Assembly: GCA_907165275.2 (NCBI GenBank)
Contig: OU015664.1
Coordinates: 6,100,001 to 6,164,000 of the forward strand
From: Zygaena filipendulae
Taxonomy: Eukaryota; Arthropoda; Insecta; Lepidoptera; Zygaenidae
Reading direction: 5' to 3'
Length of the DNA stretch: 64,000 nucleotides
A program made the translations under genes and the position numbers. The notes under the pieces are model-generated. The model did not search any database. It was not told the DNA's origin and was given only the letters and a program-made list of their open reading frames with translations. Within the stretch, counting starts at the first letter, position 1, and every line of letters begins with the position of its first letter. Positions 35,105-45,175 of this stretch are shown piece after piece.

Positions 35105-35521
35105 AGGTCCGTATTCCAGAAGGTGACTCAGAACACTTTTTACTTGAGATTAGTTTTAAGCTCAGATCATAATTCAAGCGTACATCTTATTATAGAATGC
35201 GTATTAAGTTCTAATCACTTGAAACTAGCCTTAAATAGGGATTCTGAACTCTGATTGGTTATAATCAGTTGAAACTAGTCTTGAGTAGAGATTTTGAGCT
35301 CTGATTGGTTGAGTGATCTTAACATGACAGACGTAAACAAAGATCACATCTTTGCTTGAGTATAGATTAGTACTCAAGCGTTGTTCTAGAATAAGAAAAT
35401 AACTCGGCTGATTGTTGATTGATGAATCTCGTTTCTAGTAAGGTTCTAAAATTAAAGCTTTACTTGAAATTAGTTTTAAAACTAGATTCATGACTTGAGT
35501 AACCTTTTGGAACACGGACCT
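35105..35521. mobile_element. MITE with AGGTCCGTATTCCAGAAGG ends
   Basis: The left end AGGTCCGTATTCCAGAAGGT and right end ACCTTTTGGAACACGGACCT are imperfect inverted repeats of about 20 bases, with weaker pairing further in. CTTGAGT/ACTCAAG words and TCTGATTGGTT recur inside, so the unit is internally repetitive. No open frame. No clear target duplication. Confidence 0.65.
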
Positions 35522-35522
35522 T

Positions 35523-35567
35523 AGATTAAAACAAAAAGGGCGGCCTTTTTGTTTTAATCTAAGATTA
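35523..35567. repeat. perfect hairpin next to the MITE
   Basis: TTAGATTAAAACAAAAAGG and its exact inverse are separated by a few bases. It abuts the right end of the MITE at 35105-35521. Confidence 0.75.
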
Positions 35568-35589
35568 GAATACATAAATTTATCCAAAA

Positions 35590-35757
35590 CTAACTGTTCC
35601 TCGCGGTTTCATCCGCGTTCATTTCAGAGTTCCCGCAGGAATTCCAGGACAAATAGTACTCTATGTCCTTCTTTGTATCCCTGACAATGTGTATGCAAAA
35701 TTTCATGATGATCGGTTGAGCCGTTAAGGCGTGAAAGCATACCTAACAAACAGCGTA
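35590..35757 (-). repeat. CAGCTAG-family repeat, minus strand
   Basis: Starts ACTGTTCCTCGCGGTTTCAT, then AGTTCCCGCAGGAATTCCAG, TAGTACTCTATGTCCTTCTT and GATGATCGGTTGAGCCGTTA. Only the first few tail bases are altered. Confidence 0.65.
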
Positions 35758-36062
35758 ATCTAAATAATAGATATGAATCGCCAAATGTGTTGCTAAGCGC
35801 ATAACTTCTAAACGACTGCACCAAATTGGATAATTGTTTTTTTTTTTTGATCGTTATTGTCAGGACAAGGTTTATATAAAAGAAGTTTGGAGTTCCTGTG
35901 GGAATTCCGAAACTCACGCGGGTGAATCCCCGAAACGGTTGGACCGATACTGACGGGACTTTCACTGCTAAAGCTGGTGTTATAAGGAATACATTAGGCT
36001 ACTTTTGAGTTCCTGCGGGGACTCCGCAACTCACGCGTGTGAAACCGCGGGGCACAGCAAGT
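35758..36062 (+). repeat. two merged CAGCTAG-tail repeats, plus strand
   Basis: The first 3' end (GAGTTCCTGTGGGAATTCC then CACGCGGGTGAATCCCCG) is followed by a second 3' end, GAGTTCCTGCGGGGACTCCG then GTGTGAAACCGCGGGGCACA. Together with the inverse copy at 35590-35757 the pair forms a loose palindrome. Confidence 0.6.
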
Positions 36063-36722
36063 ATAATAATAAACATGGTGCCTATACAATATAATATGTA
36101 TAAACAATGTGATATTTAAAACCTAATGGGGTGAAAACAAATATCAGCCATACATTTACAATTAAATAGAACTAATAATAGAAAAGTTTAGAGTATGAGT
36201 ATATTATGTTTGTTAGTAAATTAGGTACTACATAGCTTTGTAAATCGTAATGACCGGTCCTGGGATACCTACGAATAATACAATAGTTTCATTACGGAGA
36301 AATTGTGGTTAAAGGATATCCTGAATTTTACATGGATGAAGCCGAAGGCAACAACTAACCAGTAATTATTTAACGCGCGGATAGGGTCACTATCGCGTTA
36401 GTTAATTTCGGGATTCACACAAACTTTCTTTTATAATGTTAGATAGGTTAATTAGGTAGTAAAGAGGAGAGAGAAGACAGTTTGAAACTTAAATGGCAAA
36501 GTTGGTGTTAGGTTTACTATGAGTGCAACAGTGAGTCTTTTTCTGTATTTTTGTAGGGCATGTATTACGCAAAACTTACATAACGGAATCGAACACAGTT
36601 TTTTTTTTACATTTGCCTTGTTTATGGTCTAACATGAAACATATAGGTAGGCTTTCTTTTGATGTTATTGGTGCGACAGACCAGTGCCAAGGCTAACGCT
36701 CTACACTTGCACACCTAAGATA
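36063..36722. other. gene-free stretch
   Basis: AT-rich, no supportable exon. Confidence 0.4.
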
Positions 36723-36902
36723 ATCTTAATATTACAAATGCCAATGTTAGTTTGTTTGTCTGTTATGCTTTATCATCATCAATACATCTTGATTATTCCA
36801 CCGATATATGGCGTTAAGGGTACAGAAAAGGACATAGGGCACTTTTATCACAGAACGAGAACTTCGAAATTAACGCGAGTGACACCGCGGGGAACTAGTA
36901 GA
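36723..36902 (+). repeat. CAGCTAG-family repeat, truncated tail
   Basis: Starts ATCTTAATATTACAAATGCC, has GTTAAGGGTACAGAAAAGGA and GAACGAGAACTTCGAAATTA, and ends ACCGCGGGGAACTAGTAG. Confidence 0.6.
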
Positions 36903-37011
36903 TATAATAATAAATTAAATAAGTAGGTACTGAATAAGTCAAATTATTAGCCGCTTACTAATGTTTCTGAGCATAGGACTCCTTGCTTTGGTTATACCAG
37001 CCCCCCTAGGC

Positions 37012-37438
37012 AAGTTGACAATCTAACCGCCGCACTCAGAGTCGACTTTAATGATTACTTAGTTAAGTATAGATTTTTAAAACAAAACTGCCGCAATCAG
37101 TGACGTTCAGTAAATTAATGTTATTTGGCATTTAATAAGATGTAACTTAATTAGTTAAATGCCAATTAACATTAATTTATTAAACTTGTCTGATTGCGGC
37201 AGTTTTGTTTTAAAAATCTATACTTAACTAAGTAATCATTAAAGTCGACTCTGAGTGCGGCGGTAAGATAGTTAACGCTATGTAAAACTAAGAAACGTAG
37301 GTACCGTCATGTCACGCGTGGTCACGAAAATTAGGACTTTTGATTTTACGTGCCGAAGTGACGTGACGATACGTTCCCTGGTTTCCTATAGCGTTATCGA
37401 GCGTTGACGTTCGTAGATTGTCAACTTGGCTAAGGGGG
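37012..37438. mobile_element. MITE with CCCCCTTAG-type ends, split by a second MITE
   Basis: The ends CCCCCTAGGCAAGTTGACAA and TTGTCAACTTGGCTAAGGGG are inverted repeats of the family at 28481 and 47074. Position 37024 splits it: a complete fold-back MITE (37027-37263, with TAA on both sides) is inserted 12 bases into the left arm's inner part. The rest continues with GTAAAACTAAGAAACG, CATGTCACGCGTGGTCACG and CGTTCCCTGGTTTCCTATAG. Confidence 0.75.
37024..37266. mobile_element. fold-back MITE (PIF/Harbinger-like), nested copy
   Basis: The element (37027-37263) has ends CCGCCGCACTCAGAGTCGAC and GTCGACTCTGAGTGCGGCGG, with TAA at 37024-37026 and 37264-37266. The arms are inverted along nearly all of the 237 bases. 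It is very close to the 18229 copy in sequence, and it interrupts an older MITE, so it moved later. Confidence 0.85.
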
Positions 37439-37972
37439 CTGTTGTGTATACTGTATACTTATTAGTAGTCCTTTGGAGCCCAGCGAGCGGTTGTAGTGCG
37501 TGTTTATTTACGCAATGGCCCGCGGTGCTGAGCGCTGGCCATCTTCCAGTTGTCACGGAAATAGCTGCTTTGTCCATGTCATTGTACTACAGCAGACAAC
37601 ACCCAAATGATCGTTATACCTCACGCTACGAGTACTAACCACAACTGCGTACCACTACGGAATTATAGTCTAGATGTCCATCAGTTAAAATTGGGGGAAA
37701 AGTTTGACTTTCATCATTGGACTTCAATAGAAAAAAATCAGATTTTTTTAAATTTATTTTTCAAACTCTTTGCACAATATGATACAAAAGGGGGAACTGA
37801 ATGCCATTGTGGCATTCTCTGCCAGTCAACCTTCAAGATCTGTAGAAAGTGCTTTGGTGGTGCTTGTAAGGTCTTGATGTAAAGTATATAATAATACATA
37901 ATTCGATATAAGTACATAATTTATAAGTATACCTATAATAATCACACTAAAACATAAACAACTAACGGCCGC
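37439..37972. other. gene-free stretch between MITEs
   Basis: Open frames here (for example 37607-37882, 91 codons with several Cys near the end) show no recognised family, and there is no splice framework around them. Treated as non-coding. Confidence 0.4.
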
Positions 37973-38251
37973 ACTCAGAGTCGACTTTAATGATTACTTA
38001 GTTAAGTATAGATTTTTAAAACAAAACTGCGGCAATCAGAGACGTGCAGTAAATTAATGTTAATTGGCATTTAACTCATTAAGTTACATCTCATTAGTCG
38101 ACTACAGGCGGCGGTTACTCGGCGGTCATTAAATGCCAATTAACATTAGTTTACTGAAAGTCTCTGATATCGGCAGTTTTGTTTTAAAAATCTATACTTA
38201 ACTAAGTAATCATTAAAGTCGACTCCGAAGTCGATTAAAGTGCGGCCGTAA
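37973..38251. mobile_element. fold-back MITE (PIF/Harbinger-like), with extra bases in the loop
   Basis: The element (37976-38248) has ends CGGCCGCACTCAGAGTCGAC and AAGTGCGGCCG, with TAA at 37973-37975 and 38249-38251. Arms are the same as in the 18229 and 37027 copies, but the loop carries an extra segment, TCGACTACAGGCGGCGG plus TTACTCGGCGG, at about 38098-38127. The right end has a small duplication of GTCGA(C/T). Confidence 0.8.
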
Positions 38252-38360
38252 GACACATAAATGCACAAATATACTACCTACTGAAACAATACCTACCTAT
38301 TCATATAATTTACTATTTGCCAAGAATTTATATACCTACATTATTTCAGAAAACATATTT

Positions 38361-38698
38361 TTCATTACTCATACTCGAAAAGTAGGTCTGAAGTTGCCTG
38401 AGAAGCGGGTTGAAAGTAACACTTTTCAGCCCAAGGGAGAATCGCTTTCAACTGACAGCTGGATACTGCAGAAACTCAAGTTGTTTTTTTATGTCTTAGG
38501 GGGCATACTTACTGGCCAGTACCTAATGGTTGATTTATGTAAAATAAAATTCACTCATTTTTCTTTAGCTAATTCCTATTTTTATTTTGACTTTCCTTGC
38601 ATTCGTAATGAAAAGCACAGTGTTATCCTCGGGAGAAAGACTCCAGTACAGTAGAGTACATGGTTATCCTTGTCATCCCTAGGATAACAATGTACTAT
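38361..38698 (+). mobile_element. dispersed element, one of an inverted pair
   Basis: Starts TTCATTACTCATACTCG, and has GAAGTTGCCTGAGAAGCGGG, TGACAGCTGGATACTGCAG, CATACTTACTGGCCAGTAC and GAAAAGCACAGTGTTATCCT, ending near AGGATAACAATGTACTA. The same order occurs inverted at 45838-46163. This copy has about 25 extra bases near its right end. No significant open frame and no clear short terminal inverted repeat, so class is unknown. Confidence 0.65.
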
Positions 38699-38910
38699 TT
38701 CTCTCGCCGGGCCGAAAGTTCGCACTTTCATCCCGCTTGATCCGGGAGAAAAACGACACTTTCAACCCGGCGAGAGAAAAAATAGTATGTGCACCACAAA
38801 GAAAAAAGTTGGAAATTTCCTCCCGAGCGCCTTCGGCTCGGGTAGCAATTTTCCAAGCAGGGAGGAAATGTCCAAATTTTCTCCCTTGGTACAAATGTAC
38901 TATTGTTCGA
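38692..38910. repeat. cluster of hairpins next to the dispersed element
   Basis: ATGTACTATTTCTCTCGCC-type and its inverse (arms at about 38692-38720 and 38756-38790) make a long hairpin. Inside lies a second smaller one with AAAGT/ACTTT. A further CCCGAGCGCCTTCGGCTCGGG hairpin is at 38822-38842, and GGGAGGAAATG recurs. The stretch looks like nested ends of fold-back elements. Confidence 0.55.
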
Positions 38911-40544
38911 AGATTGTCGAATGTCAGTAGGAAATGAGTTCCAGAGCTAGATAAACCCTGTCCGGTGAAAAGGAATTTTTAGGAGAAGATTAGGCTGCCA
39001 ACTTACAATTTAGGCTGCTAACTTACAATTTAGACATTAGACAACCCTAAATATTACCGAAAATGTTAATAATTCTAGTGTGATCTCTGAATTAAAACTT
39101 TGATAGTTCAAATTAGATGTCAGTACAAACATTAAATAAATTTTAGAGACTAAAAATCGACATCATTGAAATTAAAACAAAATACGTATGAAAAACTATT
39201 ATAACGTTTTGTGATGTAAATTAATTTAATTTACCTACTTAACTAAGGCGTGTGACACGTTAGACTAGTTCTGATTTGTATCGGTTTTTTTTTGTTTTTA
39301 TCTCATAATGGGATCCCATGAAGCCTGTCTCGAAAAGAAGCTATTATCTCAGAGTTCTCCGTCAAGGTGGAAAAGATGGCTGCCATACAAAAACTGAGAC
39401 GATTCGGTCGCTCAACCCTTTTATTTTATTTGGCAGTCGGTGGTATCTTTTTACTTTATTTTTTAATCTAAAAATATCGCATTCACGAACCAATTTCGAA
39501 AGGAAACGTGATTCTGTCCAAGGTCAAGTGAATTAGTATTCGTATAGTGTGCTCTCTGTTTGGCCGGACGCAAAAACTCGTTAACATGCTCGTTGTCCAC
39601 TTTTTTCTAAATCTTGATTAGAATTGCTCAAAGCCGGTCCGCCGGCGAGCAGGTTCGTTATACAATAGGCTTTGATTAAGTATTTCATCAAAGATAATAG
39701 ATGCTAACTTCAAACGCACGATTTACGTAATTGAACCGTCATGGGAATATGGCAAAAAAAGGAAAATGTAATCGATCGGATCTTTTGCTAATGCCAAAGT
39801 TAGAGTATCTAACCAACTACCGCAGGCCAATTGCGCTATTTCATAACATTCTCGTAACAAAACTTTACCTATACAACGTCAAATACTAAAACTCCGTATC
39901 GCGATGATTATTTTACCTATATAAAAATGACGGTTAAACTAGTAACTTTAACTAACCCAACTTCAACGAGCGTCAGTAGGTACCTAAGGAAATCTAAAAA
40001 CAAATATGTATGTGACATTTCGTGGCGTTGTTGTCTTCAGGGTTAGGCAGTTAGGCACCTCTAACTCGTAACCTAACGCAACGATCCTGAAAACGGTTAT
40101 ACTGTAAATCTTAAAGATTTTATTATATTAGACCTAATGATATACGTATCTTTAAGATTAACACAGTTGTGCACGATCCTGAAAACGCTTATACTGTGAA
40201 CATGTGTTTTCGTGTTTACTAATTTATTTCATTATTAATAATTCTCAGTAAACATTTATTATTTGCAGTTATTTGAAAAGTGATACTGATTTTTTAACAC
40301 ATTAATAAAGTTCTAACACGATCGCTAATGCGATTTTGCAATTTTTTACTTATTAAGGGCTATGAAATTCATGGTTTTTCGAAAAGTAAATAAGAATGTT
40401 TGTTACACGCTATGTTTTGAATATTAGCCGCTGAAAAAATCTTCGAGTGCTTGCACTATGGCTACATGTTATGTACATTTTTTGTAGGTTCAAACCAACA
40501 GTTCGCACTACGTAATCAGGAATCTGTCTCAGTGCTTCTCGCTG
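38911..40544. other. gene-free stretch with a short duplication
   Basis: Mostly AT-rich without a supportable exon. CGATCCTGAAAACGGTTATA (near 40081) recurs as CGATCCTGAAAACGCTTATA (near 40173). Nothing else was recognised. Confidence 0.4.
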
Positions 40545-40719
40545 TCTTTCTATCCCAATGTATGCTTAGATCTTTAAAACTATACGCAACGGTTTTGCAT
40601 GCGGTTTTCACCAATAGATAGAGTGATTCATTAGGAAGGTTTATATCTATATTTTATCCTGTAATTCCCACGTGAACTCCGAAATTACCGTGGGTGAAAC
40701 CTCGAGGGACAGCTAGTAA
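40545..40719 (+). repeat. CAGCTAG-tail repeat, ATCTTTAAAACTA subfamily
   Basis: Has TGTATGCTTAGATCTTTAAA, TGCGGTTTTCACCAATAGAT, TTTATCCTGTAATTCCCACG and ends AGGGACAGCTAGTA. The 57341-57509 copy opens with the same words. Confidence 0.65.
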
Positions 40720-41191
40720 TCTATTTAAAGCAACTTCCTTGCTGACTCGCCTAACCTGAACTACTGAACTTTAAGAAAAGACAGTACTTCTATTCGCAAC
40801 CTAAAGACACAGGTGAAATTAAAGATAGACCTAGAAGTAGTTATAACAATATAGGGCATTACCTTAAAAAAAAATCAATTTCAAAATTCTTATTTTGTTT
40901 ACTGATTTGCTGAACTCAGGTTTCATTTAGTTTAATAAACGTCAGACAGAATCGTCTCCGTCTTACAAACGTATCTTCAAAGGTTATTAACTTATACGGA
41001 CTACTTAATAGATCAATCTCCAAGTTAAATAATCATATCCAGTAAACAATAAAAAGAAACGCTATTCATATTAATCTCATTAAGGTAATGATATCCGAAT
41101 CTCTACATAGCTCAGTCTCTACATAATAGCAACATGAAAGTAGCTCGGCTAGGCGAGCGTCTATTGTGCGCTCGCGGACCACAACTGAAAA
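40720..41191. other. gene-free stretch
   Basis: AT-rich, no supportable exon or repeat. Confidence 0.4.
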
Positions 41192-41613
41192 AAATTTTAA
41201 CAAAAAAATTAAAACCGACTTCCAAAAACACAAAACTAAAAAACTAAAAATAAAAAGCTAAAAATAACAAAATACCGATTTAATCCAAAAGACAAAAACA
41301 CACGTAATATTATTATTGGTTTGTGCTCCCACTGATCGGTTTGAATTCGGTGACAAGCCCGCTGGTGTCTGCCCACTTGGGTTGTTCTGCTCACGAAGAG
41401 CTGGTGGTGGGAGTCGACTTAGCCCATATTCCCCCTCCATACTTGGCTTGTCACCGACTTCATACCGATCAGTGGTAGCACAAACCAATAATAATATTAC
41501 GTGTGTTTTTGTCTTTTGGATTAAATCGGTATTTTGTTATTTTTAGCTTTTTATTTTTAGTTTTTTAGTTTTGTGTTTTTGGAAGTCGGTTTTAATTTTT
41601 TTGTTAAAATTTT
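41192..41613. repeat. long near-perfect palindrome of the GGAAGTCGGT repeat family
   Basis: The arms (about 41192-41360 and 41445-41613) are inverted repeats with very few differences over about 165 bases; the loop is roughly 85 bases. Outer words: AAAACCGACTTCCAAAAACA and its inverse; inner words: CCACTGATCGGTTTGAATTC against its near inverse. Both strands translate to the same C-terminal residues (AQTNNNITCVFVFWIKSVFC), which only reflects the symmetry and is no evidence for a gene. A non-palindromic relative is at 46380-46960. Confidence 0.85.
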
Positions 41614-41834
41614 GTTTATTTCTCGCTTTTAAGTGACTTAGTTCGTAATTTCTCTAAGTTACAATAGCCTAATGTCAACTGCTCATCACATTTTACAAAA
41701 TATTGCTTTTCCCGACGCAGGGACGTTAATTGTTGAGGAGTTCTCCTAGTACATCACCATCAGTTCCACTTCACCATATACATTGTGACGGGCATAAATT
41801 GTTTAGAAACCATATTAAAGTTAACGATTCGGAA
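41614..41834 (+). repeat. continuation of the GGAAGTCGGT repeat
   Basis: TTTCTCGCTTTTAAGTGACT, GTTACAATAGCCTAATGTCA and CATATTAAAGTTAACGATTC are the inverse of the middle of the copy at 46380-46960, so this is body sequence of the same element. Confidence 0.6.
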
Positions 41835-42370
41835 CCCGAGAAATACCCATTATTGAGTAGTTCCGATGACCATCTGTGGTCTTCATCATCAGTTCCTCTT
41901 CTTCAAATTTTGCTTTCCGAAAGCAAAGAAACGTTTTACTATAAAAAATATAAAAATCGCTATAAGTGTTCTCATAATTTTTGAAGAGTTCCCTCGATTA
42001 CTCCAAGATCCCATCATCAGATCTCGACTTGGTGACAATGGAATCAATTTGGGAGTATCCCTTTTCAAACAAAAAAACAATTTTCGAAATCGCTTCAATC
42101 GGAACCCGTGAAATACGTATTATTTTTGAGTTGTTCCGATGACCACCTGTGGTCTTCATCATCAGTTCCACTTCTTAAAATTTTGCTTTCCGAAAGCAAA
42201 TGAACGATTTACTATCAAAAATACCTAAATCGCTATAGGTGTGCCTATGATTTTTGAAGAGTTCCCTCGATTTCTCCAAGATCCCATCATCAGATCCCGA
42301 CTTGGTGGCAATGGGACCTAATTGGGAGTATACCCTTTCAAACAAAAAAAGAATTTTTCAAATCGGTCCA
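41835..42370 (+). repeat. two tandem copies of a ~276-bp unit
   Basis: GTTCCGATGACCA-CTGTGGTCTTCATCATCAG, TTTTGCTTTCCGAAAGCAAA, TTTTTGAAGAGTTCCCTCGA and AAGATCCCATCATCAGAT occur in order at 41860-42090 and again at 42132-42350. The copies are diverged by scattered substitutions. The unit belongs to the element that includes the palindrome and the terminal AACCTCCTCC segment. Confidence 0.75.
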
Positions 42371-42396
42371 ACCGTCTTCGAGTAATCGGTGAACAT

Positions 42397-42429
<33 letters not shown>

Positions 42430-42478
42430 CATACATACAATCGAACATAGAACCTCCTCCTTTTTGGAAGTCGGTTAA
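42371..42478 (+). repeat. end segment of the same element with a poly(A) tract
   Basis: After TCGGTGAACATACATA comes an uninterrupted run of about 29 A (42401-42429), then CATACATACAATCGAACATA, AACCTCCTCCTTTTTGGAAG and GTCGGTTAAAG, the terminus seen also at 4505-4566. Confidence 0.7.
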
Positions 42479-43049
42479 AGACTTTTAGCTCTATTTATCA
42501 CTGTCACGATCTCATTGCATTGAAACAATAATAAAAAAATGCAATTGTTAATTCAACTTAGGGACATGACAAATTAACCATGCTAATGTTATTTGTATAC
42601 CTACCTACCTACTTAAAGTTTATAACCTGTGTACATAACACTAGACTGTATCAGATCAATAATATACGTACCTATACTATAACTAATTTAAACAAATTTT
42701 TCATTTTCATATTTAAACGCAAATTGAGTAAAACTTTGGTAGGTATAGATTTTTCATGTGATTTCCTTTGAAATAATTAATTTTGTTTGCGTAATGTCTT
42801 GTGTGCGAGGGAAATCACCGTTTCCAAATAATAAAAAATATTTTCCTCGCCGTACCACTTAATAAACAGTAAAAAGGGTAAAAAAGCGAGTCAAAGAACA
42901 TTGCTCTACACAGGTAGTTATTGTATTTCTTTTTTGTATTTACTTATTTTTTATATAAATCTGTTATTATAATGTATCATGTCATTAAATTTTATGTATA
43001 TGTATAGTTATGTAATATAAAATATTCACGGACGTTTTTAAAAATGAAA
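42479..43049. other. gene-free stretch
   Basis: AT-rich; no supportable exon or repeat. Confidence 0.4.
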
Positions 43050-43145
43050 CCTAGCTAGATCGATTAATCGCCCCCGAAATCCCCTGCATACTAAATTTCA
43101 TGAAAATCGTTGGAGCTGTTTCCGAGGTTCAGATTAAAGTTAGTA
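43050..43145 (-). repeat. fragment of a dispersed repeat (GAAATCCCCTGCATACTAAA type)
   Basis: CGCCCCCGAAATCCCCTGCA, TAAATTTCATGAAAATCGTT and GAGCTGTTTCCGAGGTTCAG resemble in layout the CAGCTAG-family middle (value-of-strand AAATTTCATGA words) but differ in sequence. A separate family fragment. Confidence 0.4.
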
Positions 43146-43840
43146 GATATTATTATTTTTTAACGTACCTATTTTTGTCAGTTTTTATCAGTAAATCTTT
43201 CTCCTGTTGCTTTTATATTTTACCAATTTCTTTCATTTTATGTTGTCCTTGTGTGCATTAATGGTTAAATAAATTTCTTTCTAGTTAGCACTCATTGTGT
43301 TGTTAAATATAAAAGATAACTAAAATATTTGTAATCATTTAGTATAGCAGGTAGTACATACATAAGTCATTAGACATAAGTCTCTAGACTCTAGAGTATA
43401 AGCTTAATATTATATCAATGATTACTCATTAAAATTAATTCTAGTTACGAATTATTTTTATGAATATTGAATGGACTAAGTAATAGCGCAGTTTCTTCTA
43501 GAAGCTTTTAGTATCGGCTGACTCACTGGGTGAAGCCTTATGCAAAAGACAGTGATTCACGACTTTTATTCATCATTATTAGTCTGAACTCTACATTCAC
43601 GATTCTAGCTTGACATATTTTAATAAAGACTATTATATTTATATATATTTGAACCACTATAACGCATGCCGACGCGCGACGGTTTAAGTACCTAGATACA
43701 AATGATCATTTCAGACGACAAAGTTTGGGGTGAGGTGGGAGGAGTGCGAGAAAGATCTCTGTTGACCTATCTCATTACTTAGTCGAGCCTAGTGTATTAA
43801 CCGATGATGATTGTTATTGTTAACGAAGCTCCATATGTTG
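43146..43840. other. gene-free stretch upstream of the membrane-protein gene
   Basis: AT-rich; no supportable exon. A GGGGTGAGGTGGGAGGAGTG patch lies at about 43727-43746. Confidence 0.4.
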
Positions 43841-44149
43841 TTTAAGCCGGCGTTAATTCATAACCTCAAAGTGGTGAGAAGGGACGCCGGCGGCAGGCAG
43901 CGCAGCCGCTCAATGTTGTCGCACATGCGCACCCCTCGGCGACTACACGACACCGTCGACAACCAAAACGGTGCACAAAACGCACCAGTGTCCGCGATGC
44001 CCTGAACTCACTACTACTGAACATTCATATAAATTCGGAAAAACGTTCCATTTTTCTTCCGCTAGGACAAAATATGTGATAAGTGTGCGAATCTTGACGA
44101 TAACTATAATTTAAGTGTTGCGTAGTTATCAAGTTTAAGATCCGCTAAC
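43840..44149 (+). promoter_or_regulatory. candidate promoter and 5' untranslated region
   Basis: A GC-rich stretch (about 43860-44000, GACGCCGGCGGCAGGCAGCG and on) precedes a TATAAAT at 44028-44034. If that TATA box is used, transcription would start near 44060 and give a leader of about 90 bases before the ATG at 44150. The context AACATG has a purine three bases upstream. There is an upstream open frame of 64 codons (43811-44005) ending before the TATA box, so it would not be in this transcript. The start site itself is not visible from sequence. Confidence 0.35.
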
Positions 44150-45175
44150 ATGTACAAAACGGTGAGACATGGCGAGAACAGTCTTCAGTACACTATTCTT
44201 CCTCAGACAGAGGAAGTGCTCAACAATAGTGGCCTAAAAGGCAAAGGAAGAGATTACAGCCCATCCATCCACGTACGACGGGCTCGCAGAAAGTCGACTC
44301 TAAAATATGTATTACTTGTGATATTTGGAATAATAGTTGCATTAGCGATCGCAGTTATCCCTCTTTATATAATGAACGGATCTCTGTATATCCGAAGAAA
44401 CCACGATCACCATGAAGTGATAACCTCAGTTCCGATCACGCCGGCAGGACGAGAGATAGTGAAGTCGCGGAAAAAAGAGCTTAAAATTACGTCTGAAGTG
44501 GTATCAACGTTAAAATCTAGGCTTGACATGAGTACTGTACCAGCACCCAGCGCTACAACTCCTACAAGTACGTCAACAGTTTCCACTGATAAGGTTACTA
44601 CACCCCCTTGGACCATGCCAGCTTTGAGGTCATGGAAAAGTTCCATGACCTCCACAACAATACCTCCCATTCCGACTGAAGATAACGTTGAAATACCTCT
44701 TGTGGGCACTCCATCTGGCAGCATTAGATTATTAGATCACTACATGTCCATAAAACCTTGGGATAAGGATATCATAATAAGACCTACTTTCACACCACAA
44801 CAAGTGACATTACGCAGTATATTCAGACAATATTCTGGAATTTACCTTCCAACTGAAAAAGTGAAGAGTCAAAAATCATTTGACGATATATTGATCACTA
44901 CAAAGGCGCCAACGGTAAGAGGTCCAGTGACGACAGAATTCACCACAACCAGCGGCCTATCGAAGATGCGTGACTTGAAAGACACTTTGCTGTCAGTTGA
45001 CGATGACGATGATTTCAAGGAGTCGCTGGAGGTGGACGAAGTGTTTTCGCTTCCGCCTTTGAAGCCGGATACGTCTTCGGGAATCGATTCGGATGAAGTG
45101 ACAGTGTCTAAAGCTAGTGACGTCGATGGGGCCCGGTGGCCTTTTGTAGACACCTCCTCGTACTTCCTATGGACG
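44150..45175 (+). CDS. exon 1 of the two-pass membrane protein (residues 1-342)
   Basis: ATG at 44150 opens 342 codons and the exon ends with TGG ACG before GTAAGC, a strong donor. Reading on past the donor adds only VSAYIN and a stop, so failure to splice would yield a 348-residue form without the second membrane segment. The antisense open frames over this exon are shadows. Confidence 0.8.

Noticed and set aside
37607..37882. 91-codon frame with several Cys residues
   Set aside because: No family, no splice signals, surrounded by MITEs; likely chance.
41258..41546. Two opposed 76-codon frames with the same C-terminus
   Set aside because: They mirror each other because the DNA is a palindrome; not evidence for a protein.
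43811..44005. 64-codon frame upstream of the membrane gene
   Set aside because: Its composition follows the GC-rich promoter-like stretch, and it ends before the candidate TATA box.
44407..45153. Minus-strand frames over exon 1 of the membrane gene
   Set aside because: Shadows of a well-supported sense exon.
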